A DNA stretch of 64,000 nt from JBCCCJ01 sp039029315 (GCA_039029315.1 JBCCGK010000012.1:106746-170745); one strand, 5' to 3'; positions 27,539 to 37,071 are shown, counted from the first letter of the stretch. Notes: generated from the letters alone by a model not told the origin. Made by a program: numbers and translations.

Positions 27539-29593
27539 CTAGTTGCAAATATGTCCGTCTGTATTGCCAGCAAAGGTATTGCCTGATTCTGTCAGGATGG
27601 CTCCTGGCTTGACAAATATCCCACAACCACTGTTATCCGAAATATATGAATTCTCAACTCTGGCTTTTCCATCTTTGAGGAAAATGGCAGCTTTTTCATT
27701 GCAGCAATAGACATAGTTCTGTCCAGCGTTGTGAATTTCTGTATAGGACAAGACATTGTTGTTGCTATTGGTTTCGATATGAATGCCTCTCCAATAGCCC
27801 AATACATTTTCCTCGCCTCTGAATTTGATTCGTTTGTCAGCATTTCCGATCGCGTTCAGGCTTCCATTGTCATATACCCCCAAACCGCCATTTTCGCCAA
27901 AGGCAATATCCACGCCTGCTTCGATGGACAAAGCTTCCTTGATGTCAAGCACAAATCCAAAGATTTGATAGGGTACATTTGATTCGTAGAAAGTTGTTGG
28001 AGATTCGACATTTGAATTGAGAATACTAATGAAATCACGCGCATTTCCTGAATAACTTGATCCAAGTCCATCCAATTCTCCAAATCGCTCAACGGCCATA
28101 TACAAGGGAAATAAGTCATGTGTGGTAACGACATTTTGGCGATACTCCACCAGTTGTGCATCATCATCAGCATACATTCCTACGCCAGCACCATTGCTCA
28201 GGGTTGTGCTCTGCATGCTAAGACGTCCTCCTTTGAGATATACAGTCGCTTTTTCATTACAACAGAAGACATAGTTGGCACCAGCATCTGAGATTTTGGC
28301 AAAAGTGAAGACATTCTTGCTACTGTTCGTCTCGATGTGAATGCCTCTCCAATAGCCTTTGTTGGCTTCCTGACCTTTGATTTTCACATCACTCGAAACT
28401 GTGCCGTTTAAGGCAAGCGCTCCCCCATCAAAGACCCCAATCCCTCCATCTTCTTTGATGATAAATTCTACACCAGGATCGAGGGCAAGCGGAGCAGTAA
28501 TATCCATCACTTTTCCATCCAGCAGATATGGCACGTTCATGTTGGGAATGGTGGTTTCTTCATCTACTGTTGATTCCCAAATTCTGATATGATCATCTTC
28601 ATTTCCTGAATAATCTGAAGCAGTTCCATCTAATTCACCAGCTCGTTCCATATGGATATATAGGGGAGCTTCCTTGTGTGTGGTGATTCTATTACTTGAA
28701 TACTCTTCAAATGTTGCTGCTTCTCTGGCGTAGATTCCAAAGGCTCCCCCATTGCTTACAGTTGTATTTTTGATGGAAAGTTTGCCATCTTTCAGGAAGA
28801 CAGAAGCAACTTCATTGCAACAATACACATAATTGCTCCCAGCATCAGAAATGGTTACATGATCCAATTTATTCTTGATTGAGTTGGTTTCGATATGGAT
28901 CCCTCTCCAATAGCCTTGGGCCTCATTTGCTCCTCTGATGATGATGGGTTCAGTAGCTGTCCCAACTGCGTGGAATGTCCCCTGATCATAGACACCAAAG
29001 CCTCCATTTTCTTCTACTTCAATCACTACCCCCGGCTCAATAATCAGATTCGCTGTAACATCAATTACACAGCCATTAGGAACAATATAGTCTACAGCTG
29101 CATCAGTATTTAGCAGGATCTGATCCACACCGAAATCATTGCATTCCAACACCGTAGCGACATCAGAAACGATGCTGCCATCATCTTTGATCCATTTTTG
29201 CGAGTTGCCTGCTCCAGAGGATTCTATTGTTAGGCTCAACTCATTGGGAGTAACCAATACCATCGTCGCATTATAATAGGCGTAATCACTCCCCAATTCC
29301 TCATACATAAATTGATTAGCTGTTGAAGGGGTGATGTTTTGCCACTTCACATCTCCAACTGCAAATCCACTGGCTGCCTTGTTTGTGATGGTCCCTTTTG
29401 AACCAATTACTTCGATACGAATATGATCAGCAGATGGGTTGGTACTTTCTACACGAATCCATTTTCCTGCCAATTGAGATAAATCCGGAGTATCACCTAC
29501 GATAGGCCCTTCTGGTCTACAAGCTTGAAAGGTGATACTGATAAAAAGAACGATCAAAAAGAAAAACTGTGTTGTAATTGCGGTACGTTTCAT
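27539..29593 (-). CDS. lipoprotein with three long beta-helix-like repeats
   Basis: 684 residues. The ATG at 29593 starts a lipoprotein signal with lipobox FQAC. A lipocalin-like or small beta domain (about 20-130) precedes three repeats of about 160-170 residues. Each repeat contains YWRGIHIETNS, then a DAG/NAG-NYV-CCNE motif, a FLKDGK- or YLKGGR-type turn, an S-N-G-like turn and YSGN or AGN. The right-handed parallel beta-helix pattern is clear from regular short hydrophobic strands. The paired cysteines of CCNE are kept in all three repeats. Function unknown; a surface or periplasmic binding or carbohydrate-active role is possible. Confidence 0.75.
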   Translation of the reverse strand: MKRTAITTQFFFLIVLFISITFQACRPEGPIVGDTPDLSQLAGKWIRVESTNPSADHIRIEVIGSKGTITNKAASGFAVGDVKWQNITPSTANQFMYEELGSDYAYYNATMVLVTPNELSLTIESSGAGNSQKWIKDDGSIVSDVATVLECNDFGVDQILLNTDAAVDYIVPNGCVIDVTANLIIEPGVVIEVEENGGFGVYDQGTFHAVGTATEPIIIRGANEAQGYWRGIHIETNSIKNKLDHVTISDAGSNYVYCCNEVASVFLKDGKLSIKNTTVSNGGAFGIYAREAATFEEYSSNRITTHKEAPLYIHMERAGELDGTASDYSGNEDDHIRIWESTVDEETTIPNMNVPYLLDGKVMDITAPLALDPGVEFIIKEDGGIGVFDGGALALNGTVSSDVKIKGQEANKGYWRGIHIETNSSKNVFTFAKISDAGANYVFCCNEKATVYLKGGRLSMQSTTLSNGAGVGMYADDDAQLVEYRQNVVTTHDLFPLYMAVERFGELDGLGSSYSGNARDFISILNSNVESPTTFYESNVPYQIFGFVLDIKEALSIEAGVDIAFGENGGLGVYDNGSLNAIGNADKRIKFRGEENVLGYWRGIHIETNSNNNVLSYTEIHNAGQNYVYCCNEKAAIFLKDGKARVENSYISDNSGCGIFVKPGAILTESGNTFAGNTDGHICN

Positions 29594-29633
29594 AAATCTT
29601 GTTTGAATTGATTTAGTATGAGATTCTGCGGTC

Positions 29634-29673
29634 ATTGTGTGAACAATTGTGTAGGGTTCACATCATTGTGTGA
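29634..29673. repeat. three copies of ATTGTGTGA-like box upstream of the beta-helix gene
   Basis: ATTGTGTGA at 29634-29642, ATTGTGTA at 29646-29653 and ATTGTGTGA at 29665-29673, spaced 12 and 19 bases apart. They begin 41 bases before the start codon of the beta-helix lipoprotein. They may be sites for an unknown regulator. Confidence 0.35.
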
Positions 29674-29738
29674 TGAGAATCAAATAGGTAAACCACAAAC
29701 TGGATTTTTTTGAAAAAATAAATCGACAAGGCAGCTAA

Positions 29739-31070
29739 CTATCTGTTTGTCAGCCTCATTTTCATCCCATACATGGGTCTAAGCGTAATCACAGGCTCCA
29801 TTTTGACGGGATGATCCGGCACAAGATCTATTCTGAATCGCTGAGAAATCATTACCAGAACCAGCTGCATTTCCATCAGGGCAAAATTATTCCCGATACA
29901 GAATCTGGGGCCCCCTCCAAAAGGCAGGTAGGCAAAGCGATGACGCTCCTTTACTTTTTCCGGGCTGAAGCGATCCGGCTCAAATCGATCTGGCTCTTGC
30001 CAATATCTTGGATTTCGATGAAGGGCATAGGAGCTCATCAGTATTTGGTATTTTTTGCGAATGGGATAGCCATCAATTTCATCTGGTCCAATCGCTTCTC
30101 TTCCAATCGCCCAAGCAGGAGGAAAGAGGCGAAGAGACTCCTGGATGACCTGATGCACATACGGCAAACGACGCACATCATCCACCTGTGGCAGCCTGCC
30201 TTGAAGGACTTCATCCACTTCCCGCTCCATTCGCGTACGGATATCCGGGTTCTGGCTGAGCAAATACAAGGTCCAGGTCAATCCATTCGCAGAGGTCTCA
30301 TGGCCAGCAGAAAAAATGGTGATCACTTCATCACGTAATTGCAGATCTGTCATGCCTTCCCCGCTTTCTTCATCTCTGGCTTCCATGAGCATGCTCAGAA
30401 GGTCTGGTCTGGATTCGGTGGATTGCCTTCGTTGGTCAATCATGGTCTGAATCGTTTGGTTCTGCTGTCGAATCATCTTGTTAAAGCGCCTGTTGGCCGA
30501 AGTTGGGACCCAGAGAGGCGGATTGATGATTCGGCGAAAACTTTGGGTGATGTAGCGCATGCCTTCTACCAAGGCTTCCCCAAATCTGTCATTGTCATCC
30601 ACGTCTGCCCCAAAGAGGGTTTGAGCCGCAATGTCCGAGGTGAGTACCATCATTTCCCTGGATATATCCAAGGTAGCAGCCCCTTTCTCCCATACTTCTA
30701 TCATCTCTGTTGTCCGATTCACCATGGATTGTGCCATGGCAGCGAGGCGTTCCCTGTGGAAGGCAGGCTGGGCAATCCTTCTTTGTCTCCGCCAAAATTC
30801 TCCTTCACTTGTCAATAAACCATTTCCCAATGCCAGAGATAACCTCCTTGTGGGAATATCCTTGATATAGTTTTTGTTATTGCTCACCAACACATGCTTG
30901 ATATACTCTGCATTGTGGATCGAAATGATGGTCCGGATAGGAAGAGGGATTTCATAAATCTCTCCATATTCTTTCATGTGCTGAACCAAATAGGCAAGAA
31001 TATCTTTCCGGAATATGGGAGCAGCTCCCCACAATGGATGGGCGGATGGTGTAACTGGAATCTTGGGCAT
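29739..31070 (-). CDS. cytochrome P450
   Basis: 443 residues from ATG 31070; longer starts would overlap the divergent gene and its promoter. All P450 landmarks are present: the I-helix AGHETSANGLTW, the ExxR motif QESLRLFPP, the PERF-like DRFEPDRFSPE and the heme loop FGGGPRFCIGNNFA with the thiolate cysteine. The form is close to CYP4/CYP102-like fatty-acid or alkane hydroxylases, but the substrate is not determined. Soluble, no membrane anchor. A redox partner is not coded nearby. Confidence 0.93.
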   Translation of the reverse strand: MPKIPVTPSAHPLWGAAPIFRKDILAYLVQHMKEYGEIYEIPLPIRTIISIHNAEYIKHVLVSNNKNYIKDIPTRRLSLALGNGLLTSEGEFWRRQRRIAQPAFHRERLAAMAQSMVNRTTEMIEVWEKGAATLDISREMMVLTSDIAAQTLFGADVDDNDRFGEALVEGMRYITQSFRRIINPPLWVPTSANRRFNKMIRQQNQTIQTMIDQRRQSTESRPDLLSMLMEARDEESGEGMTDLQLRDEVITIFSAGHETSANGLTWTLYLLSQNPDIRTRMEREVDEVLQGRLPQVDDVRRLPYVHQVIQESLRLFPPAWAIGREAIGPDEIDGYPIRKKYQILMSSYALHRNPRYWQEPDRFEPDRFSPEKVKERHRFAYLPFGGGPRFCIGNNFALMEMQLVLVMISQRFRIDLVPDHPVKMEPVITLRPMYGMKMRLTNR

Positions 31071-31105
31071 GGGCAATCTCTTTGATAACAAGCCTGACTT
31101 GGCTA

Positions 31106-31135
31106 TTGAATTCTGTCCAAAGCTCTGTATTTTTG
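31106..31135 (+). promoter_or_regulatory. promoter of the DUF1684 gene
   Basis: TTG (31106-31108), exactly 19 bases, then TATTTTTG (31128-31135), the ideal Bacteroidota promoter. The -7 box is 20 bases before the ATG at 31156. Confidence 0.7.
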
Positions 31136-31144
31136 TACAAAAAT
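31129..31144. promoter_or_regulatory. 16-bp perfect palindrome over the -7 box
   Basis: ATTTTTGTACAAAAAT is a perfect palindrome that covers most of the -7 box of the DUF1684 promoter. It lies in the 85-base space between the DUF1684 and P450 start codons. A dimeric repressor bound here would block the DUF1684 promoter and could affect the P450 too. AT-richness raises the chance of coincidence. Confidence 0.45.
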
Positions 31145-31155
31145 CAGAATGACCC

Positions 31156-31788
31156 ATGGAGAAGTCTTTGAACAATAGAAAGAATAGCGGGTATATAGCA
31201 GCGGTAATAGGAGCTGTTTTTCTGGTCATCATTTTATTCAGCCAACTGGCTAATAATCCTTCGCGCTATGATACCCGAATGGAAGAATCCAGAGCAGCCA
31301 AGGACTTGCAATTCACCAATGACCCTCAAAGCCCTATTCCGATAGAAGAAAGGCGTAGTTTCCAGGGACTGACCTATTTCCCTATTGATGAATCTTATCT
31401 CGCACCTGCAAGCTTGCTTCCTGCCGATACCCCTGACACCTTGACACTGATGACGACCACTGGAAGTGATTATCAAGTGGTGGTGGCAGGAAAGCTTCAA
31501 TTTACCCTTCAGGGAATCACACATCAGCTGACTGCCTATGGCTATCTGGAAAGCGAAAGAGAGAGTTATTTTGTCCCATTCAGCGATTTGACCTCAGGTG
31601 TTTCTACCTATGGCGGAGGAAGATATCTCGATGTCCCCAAAGGCTCCAAGTTGATTATGGATTTCAACACAGCCTACCATCCCTACTGTGTGTACAATGC
31701 GACCTTTGTTTGTCCTTTGCCGCCCAGTGAAAACAATCTAACCATTGAGATTCGGGCGGGAGAGCGAAATCCTGACTCAAGGAAATAG
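31156..31788 (+). CDS. membrane-anchored DUF1684 protein
   Basis: 210 residues. One N-terminal helix (about 13-33, AAVIGAVFLVIILFSQL) should anchor the domain outside the cytoplasmic membrane. DUF1684 features are clear: an early F-x-Y-F-x-ID segment, FVPFSDLTSG, GGRYLDVP, MDFNTAYHPYCVYN and CPLPPSENNL. The family is of unknown function. The last 12 bases overlap, tail to tail, the end of the TssR-like gene. Confidence 0.88.
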   Translation: MEKSLNNRKNSGYIAAVIGAVFLVIILFSQLANNPSRYDTRMEESRAAKDLQFTNDPQSPIPIEERRSFQGLTYFPIDESYLAPASLLPADTPDTLTLMTTTGSDYQVVVAGKLQFTLQGITHQLTAYGYLESERESYFVPFSDLTSGVSTYGGGRYLDVPKGSKLIMDFNTAYHPYCVYNATFVCPLPPSENNLTIEIRAGERNPDSRK

Positions 31789-34302
31789 ATCTTGCCTGAT
31801 CCAATAATAATTTCTGTTGACTGATTCGAAAGAATAGGGATAGTTGTCGGCATGAAAAATCCGCTGCAATTCTCGCAGCGAATCCCTGATCGCTCGTAAG
31901 TACTGCTGAATATCTGTATCCTTGATAGATCTTGGATTCAGCAAATCTCCAATCCGCTTTCCTGCTAACAACTGATGGGTTTCGGGCATCCCAAACACCA
32001 ACTCAGCAGCGCGCTGAAATCGGAGACTTTTTGCATCATCCGCACTGATATAACCAGTATGAGCTGACAACAAGCCTTTCCAGATTTGGTGCAAAGTCGT
32101 CCGGGGATCGGGTTGTTCATCCGATCGGGCCAGATCAGTGAGTTCCCGAATCAAATCCGAGAGTTCCTGACGGGAGTAGAGTCTGACATATTTGAACAAA
32201 GGAAATTGATGGGTCTCGATTTTCAGTGGGGCATAGGCAGGAAGATAGATCGGAAAATTGTTCTGGGTGATCTGAAGGAGTTGTTCACTGCTCAATTCTC
32301 GCTCTTGTTGCAGATATGTTGCTGCCGATGGCGTCAAATAACTGACAAAGGGAGAGGCAAGCAAACTATCTTGCCAGGTCTTCGGTTTTTGGGGCGGATG
32401 GGACAAACTGACTGTTTCTACTTTGGGCTGGGCCGCATATTCAGGAACTGGCAAAATAGGAGTCGGAGTCGGACTGGAGGACAAATCCTGGACCGGAATA
32501 GCGCCCCATTGCTCATTCACTTTGGCAATCATATCCTGAATGGCTTTGGTCATTTCGGTTTGCAGGAATTCCATGCTTCGTCCGGTTCCTTTTGGGGAAC
32601 TCACCAATATCGATTCCGTCAAGCCATTGTTGATCGAAACTGTATTCCGCCGGATTTCACGCATTTTGGGATAAAATATCCCCATAGAAGCGGCTTTCTT
32701 CTTGAATACCTGATACTGCTTGATAGCACTCATTTTGAAGGCGAGTTTCAACTGAGTGGAGAACTGGTCATAGGTTTCGAATTTTCCAGGATGTTGCACC
32801 TGACAAGCATAGACTTGAGATTGGTATTCGGCCAGCAACTGGATCACATCATCTACTTTCACCTGGCTGGGATCTTCTCTGCCGTGATCTCCGGCATCCC
32901 CGAGAAGAATCATCAGCTGGGTATGTTCTGGCTGAGTGCCTGTCTCTGTAAAGGCGGCCTGTAACCCATGATACAAGGCAACAGGTGGATCAGGATTTCC
33001 GATGGCGGATTTTTTTGCTTGTTGATTCAAAAAGTCCAACACCTGAATCGGGCGATTGGTCATTTTCAACACCTCTGTGGTCTTCTGATTCGGGCTATAA
33101 TCTCGGTACACCACAGCACCATATCGGATCTCAGCTACGCCCATATCAACAGTCGACAACTCCAGGAGCATGTTTTTGATCACCTTGCTCATACCTGCGA
33201 GTTTAGGTTGTAGTTCTTTGGAGGCACCAATCACGAAGAGCACATGAATCTGGCGAAGATCCTCGATTTGAGGACCGATAGGGTTGGATTTTCGGGATGG
33301 AGTGGAAAGGGTATCCTTGGCTTCAGGAAGACTTCCAAGCAATCCAAGCTTGACTATCCCGTCTTTTTCACCCAAAATAGGGAAGCGCCACCAGCTCCCA
33401 AAGGGACGTTTGTCTCTGGGATCGGCATCCCACCAAACACTGCCGGGAATCGGATTCAATCCTCTCTGGAATCGATCCGCAGCCTCTTGAGCAGCGAAAA
33501 CCTGAATCGAGGACTCCTGTCCTTTCCGTTCTTCCCAGGCCTCCTTGTCAGTATTTGGTTCCAATGCCAGTTCGCGATCCCAGGTAACCAGACGCTCTGC
33601 CGGAACCCAACCGACCACACTTTCCTCTACCCGATCGGCATGAGGTGCCCGTATGTCCAGTCCAATCAGCATGGCCCCTCCATTCCCTCTGGAGACGGAA
33701 TCGTATTTGTAGACAAAATACAATCCAAACATGGGAATACGGGTTTGGTTTGCCTGTTGTAAGGAAGGGTCTACAAAACATTGAATGCTATCCTTCTTGA
33801 GGTGCCGATAGGGATCCATCTCGGGCTGAAGGGAAGCAGGTGTATTTACGGCCAAGGCCTTGATGTTTCGATTGTGTTGCCCGGGAACCACAAGACAATG
33901 TGTCCACAAAAGCGCCCGGGATTTGGCCAGCCATCCCATATCTTTGGCCTGCAGACTGAATGTGCCTGTTTCTTCTATTGCCGGATCAAAGATCACATGC
34001 AGGTATTCGCCATCATCTTCATAGACATAGAGAGGATGCAGGAAGTCAAGGCTGGCCACTTCTTTTCCTTTGCCTGGCATCTCGGTGGTCTTTACCCCTG
34101 CCCGATCGGCATAAACCTTCCATACCACTCCACTCATTCTTGAAGCAGAAAAACCCAGATCTACGCCAGACTCCGGCAGGATGTATTTGGATGGAATATC
34201 CATTGCTTTTGCCCCCGGAAGATGCTGCCCCCTCAACGGAGACAGAAACAGGAGTAGGCTCATGAGCAGGAACAAAAGTGGAATCAAAAACTTTGTATAC
34301 AT
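31777..34302 (-). CDS. large exported protein resembling TssR / vWA-domain proteins
   Basis: 841 residues from ATG 34302, with a signal segment ending PLRGQ. The N-terminal third is beta-rich. A vWA-like domain (about 370-590) begins IHVLFVIGASKELQPKL and has LMILLGDAGDHG at its second acidic loop; the first metal motif is degenerate, with Gly where Asp is expected. The C-terminal 200 residues are helical. The layout recalls the Bacteroidota TssR protein of type VI secretion, but no other tss gene is present, so the assignment is by resemblance only. It is divergent from a Ser/Thr kinase. Confidence 0.5.
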   Translation of the reverse strand: MYTKFLIPLLFLLMSLLLFLSPLRGQHLPGAKAMDIPSKYILPESGVDLGFSASRMSGVVWKVYADRAGVKTTEMPGKGKEVASLDFLHPLYVYEDDGEYLHVIFDPAIEETGTFSLQAKDMGWLAKSRALLWTHCLVVPGQHNRNIKALAVNTPASLQPEMDPYRHLKKDSIQCFVDPSLQQANQTRIPMFGLYFVYKYDSVSRGNGGAMLIGLDIRAPHADRVEESVVGWVPAERLVTWDRELALEPNTDKEAWEERKGQESSIQVFAAQEAADRFQRGLNPIPGSVWWDADPRDKRPFGSWWRFPILGEKDGIVKLGLLGSLPEAKDTLSTPSRKSNPIGPQIEDLRQIHVLFVIGASKELQPKLAGMSKVIKNMLLELSTVDMGVAEIRYGAVVYRDYSPNQKTTEVLKMTNRPIQVLDFLNQQAKKSAIGNPDPPVALYHGLQAAFTETGTQPEHTQLMILLGDAGDHGREDPSQVKVDDVIQLLAEYQSQVYACQVQHPGKFETYDQFSTQLKLAFKMSAIKQYQVFKKKAASMGIFYPKMREIRRNTVSINNGLTESILVSSPKGTGRSMEFLQTEMTKAIQDMIAKVNEQWGAIPVQDLSSSPTPTPILPVPEYAAQPKVETVSLSHPPQKPKTWQDSLLASPFVSYLTPSAATYLQQERELSSEQLLQITQNNFPIYLPAYAPLKIETHQFPLFKYVRLYSRQELSDLIRELTDLARSDEQPDPRTTLHQIWKGLLSAHTGYISADDAKSLRFQRAAELVFGMPETHQLLAGKRIGDLLNPRSIKDTDIQQYLRAIRDSLRELQRIFHADNYPYSFESVNRNYYWIRQDLFP

Positions 34303-34443
34303 GTTTCTATGCAATTCTGGCGTAAATATGGTCTAATCAATAAGGTAAAACGAATTCCGGACTTCCTCAATTCTACTGATCATATTTTCTTTGTCCTATT
34401 ATTTTCCGTTATTTATCCGTCAATCCTGTTCCCAAGTAACTTT

Positions 34444-35958
34444 ATGCCAGTATTCTCACCAAAATCCATCTTTGCAGGTCGTTATCTTTTGACAAACCAT
34501 CTTGGAACGGGTGGTTTTTCGGAAGTTTGGAAGGCCGTAGATCAGATGGCCAATAATGCAGTGGTAGTCGTAAAGGTATTTTTGCCAGGAAGAGGGATGG
34601 ATGCCTCAGGCGTCCAATTGTTCAGCAAGGAATACTCCATGGTCTTGAATCTGGACCATCCTCATCTACTGACAGCACTACACTTCGATGTATATAACGG
34701 ATCTCCGTACTTAATCTTGCCTTATTGCGAAGGCGGAAATTTATATAGCCGATTACAAGCCCAAGGCCCCTTTGAGGAAAGAGAGGTAGCGGAAATTGCT
34801 GTTCAGGTAGCAGATGCGCTTGCGCATTTGCATGACAATCAGATCATTCACCAGGATATTAAGCCAGATAATATCCTGATCAAGTCTCTTGGAAAATATG
34901 TTCTTTCTGATTTTGGGATTAGTTTTCAACTCAAAAGAACCCTGAACCAAACCCTTACTGGAGCTGCTCATTCTAAGTACTATACGCCTTATTATGCTCC
35001 TCCAGAGAAAAATTTGCAGAAGCCAGACTTTCCTGGAGATATTTTTTCACTCGGTGTGATGATGTACGAGCTCGCCAATGGAGAGCCTCCGTTTGAGTTC
35101 ACTGGCAAGTCCTTGATGGAGGGGGCAGAGATCGAACCGATTCCGCATATATCCGAACAACTCAACCAGATTCTGGAAGCCTGCATGTCGATCGATCCGG
35201 AAATGCGACCGACAGCTCACAAAATGCAATTCTGGGCTGGATATTATCTTGAAACGGGAGGATGGGGTGTCCTAAAACGAAAACAACCCAAAAAGAAAAA
35301 GAAGCGAAAGCCCAAAATTCCCAAGGCTGTTGAACAAAAAAAGGCTGCCCCTAAGACCAAAAAGGAAAAAAGCAGCCCCAAGAATCTCAGCCCCAAAAAG
35401 ATCAAACTGGCCAGCCTGAAATCCCAAAGGGTATTGTGGGGATTGGCTGGTGCCTTGCTCTTGGGATCGATCGGTATCGGAATGGGAGCCTCCTCTATCA
35501 AAGGACTCTTCGAAGAAAAGACTGCCTATGTTGGGGGACTGAATTCAGCAGGCCTCCCCAATGGAGAAGGGTCTGTAACTTATGAAAATGGCGATCACTA
35601 TGAAGGCAGTTGGCTAAATGGTCTCAAGCATGGCAAAGGCAAAATGACCTATGCCAATGGAGATGTGTTTGAAGGAGAATACCAAAAGGGATTCAAGCAA
35701 GGACAAGGTACCTTCACATATGCCAATAAGGATCGCTACGAAGGTGAATTTAAAAAAGGAAAGAAGGACGGTCAGGGAGTATACATCTATGGTGATGGAC
35801 AACGGTTTATCGGAACCTTTCAGAATGATGTCATTGAAGGTCCTGGAAGATACCTGGATGCGGAAGGAAAAATCATCGCAGAAGGACGATGGGAAAAGGG
35901 AGAATATATTGGCCCAGTAGATCCGGGAGGAAGCGACTTGCCTGAGCTTCCCGAGTAA
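34444..35958 (+). CDS. Ser/Thr protein kinase with transmembrane helix and MORN repeats
   Basis: 504 residues from ATG 34444; the upstream extension to 34309 is rejected because it lacks kinase similarity. Kinase domain about 13-275: glycine loop GTGGFSEV (21-28), K44, E63, catalytic loop HQDIKPDN with D138, and DFG at 156-158. The usual Arg before the catalytic Asp is Gln137 (a non-RD kinase). A Lys/Pro-rich stretch (about 285-345) leads to a membrane helix (LWGLAGALLLGSIGIGMGAS), then five or six MORN repeats of the YEGEF-G-G-G type. Kinase inside, MORN outside. MORN repeats bind lipid or peptide surfaces, so it may sense the envelope. Confidence 0.9.
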   Translation: MPVFSPKSIFAGRYLLTNHLGTGGFSEVWKAVDQMANNAVVVVKVFLPGRGMDASGVQLFSKEYSMVLNLDHPHLLTALHFDVYNGSPYLILPYCEGGNLYSRLQAQGPFEEREVAEIAVQVADALAHLHDNQIIHQDIKPDNILIKSLGKYVLSDFGISFQLKRTLNQTLTGAAHSKYYTPYYAPPEKNLQKPDFPGDIFSLGVMMYELANGEPPFEFTGKSLMEGAEIEPIPHISEQLNQILEACMSIDPEMRPTAHKMQFWAGYYLETGGWGVLKRKQPKKKKKRKPKIPKAVEQKKAAPKTKKEKSSPKNLSPKKIKLASLKSQRVLWGLAGALLLGSIGIGMGASSIKGLFEEKTAYVGGLNSAGLPNGEGSVTYENGDHYEGSWLNGLKHGKGKMTYANGDVFEGEYQKGFKQGQGTFTYANKDRYEGEFKKGKKDGQGVYIYGDGQRFIGTFQNDVIEGPGRYLDAEGKIIAEGRWEKGEYIGPVDPGGSDLPELPE

Positions 35959-36024
35959 AAAAAATAGCCATGAAATGGAGCACTCGCCTCCCTTCGACTT
36001 CATCGAAACCCCAATCATACCGAC

Positions 36025-37071
36025 ATGAAGCTCCCATCCTTCTTCATTCTCTTTCTCACTCTCTCTCTTTTTTCTTGCAAATCATCTGACAATGCGCAAA
36101 GGATAAAGGATTCGGCTGGAGATCTCCTCATTGCTTTTTACAATGTCGAGAATTTGTTCGATACACAAGATCAGGCTGACAAGATCGATGAAGATTTCAC
36201 CCCATCAGGAAGATATAAGTGGGATGAAACCAAATACCAAACCAAACTTCAAAACCTTTCCCGGGTGATTCAGTCAATGGGAAGCACTGGCCCTGCCATA
36301 TTGGGCTTGGCTGAAGTAGAAAATCGCGCTGTGCTTGAAGATCTTGTCCAGATGTCCAGTCTGTCAGCCCGGAACTATGCGATTGTTCATGAAGAGTCTC
36401 CTGATATGAGGGGGATCGATGTCGCTCTGCTTTATGATCCAGCAGAATTCCACTATAAAAGTCATCAGGCATACGAGATCCTCTTCCCGACAGAACCAGA
36501 TTATACCTCCCGCAAAGTCCTGATGATCCAAGGAAAAATCAACAAAGAGGAGGTCTACCTCTTTGTGAATCACTGGCCTAGTAGGCGCGGAGGGATGGAG
36601 GTCAGCGAAGTCCGGCGTCTGACTGTCGCCAGAAGGGTCCGGCAAATTCTAGAACAAATCCGAAAAGATCAACCCAACGCACATCTTTTGCTGATGGGGG
36701 ATTTCAACGATGATCCGTTTAACAAAAGCCTGGCAGAAGTTCTTCAGGCCAAATCCTCTCCTGATCGCTTGTCGCCAGATGCACTCTACAATCCGCTTTA
36801 TTCCCTTCATCAGCCAGATAGTGTAGGCACACTTACCTACAAAGGCAAATGGAACTTGTTTGACCAGATTCTGATTAGCCCCTCTCTCCTGGAGGCTGGT
36901 TCTCGCTGTACCTATATCTCACAGTCTGCCGGCATTCATCGCCCTGAGTTCATGCAAGTTGGTGGGAACGGCTATGCGAAGGATATGCCAAGAAGGGCCA
37001 TATTCCGAGGAGAATTCAGAGATGATGGATTCAGCGATCATTTTCCTGTTTATCTCAAACTAAAGCGTTGA
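36025..37071 (+). CDS. endonuclease/exonuclease/phosphatase-fold lipoprotein
   Basis: 348 residues. Lipobox FSCKS at residues about 16-20. The EEP fold motifs are all present: FYNVENLFDTQ, LAEVENR, RGIDVALLYDP, FVNHWPSRRGG, LLMGDFNDDP and FSDHFPVYL. The set of Asn, Glu, Asp and His residues suggests an active metal-dependent phosphodiesterase outside the cytoplasmic membrane, probably a nuclease used to salvage DNA or phosphate. A short gap of 66 bases follows the kinase gene; cotranscription is possible. Confidence 0.9.
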   Translation: MKLPSFFILFLTLSLFSCKSSDNAQRIKDSAGDLLIAFYNVENLFDTQDQADKIDEDFTPSGRYKWDETKYQTKLQNLSRVIQSMGSTGPAILGLAEVENRAVLEDLVQMSSLSARNYAIVHEESPDMRGIDVALLYDPAEFHYKSHQAYEILFPTEPDYTSRKVLMIQGKINKEEVYLFVNHWPSRRGGMEVSEVRRLTVARRVRQILEQIRKDQPNAHLLLMGDFNDDPFNKSLAEVLQAKSSPDRLSPDALYNPLYSLHQPDSVGTLTYKGKWNLFDQILISPSLLEAGSRCTYISQSAGIHRPEFMQVGGNGYAKDMPRRAIFRGEFRDDGFSDHFPVYLKLKR

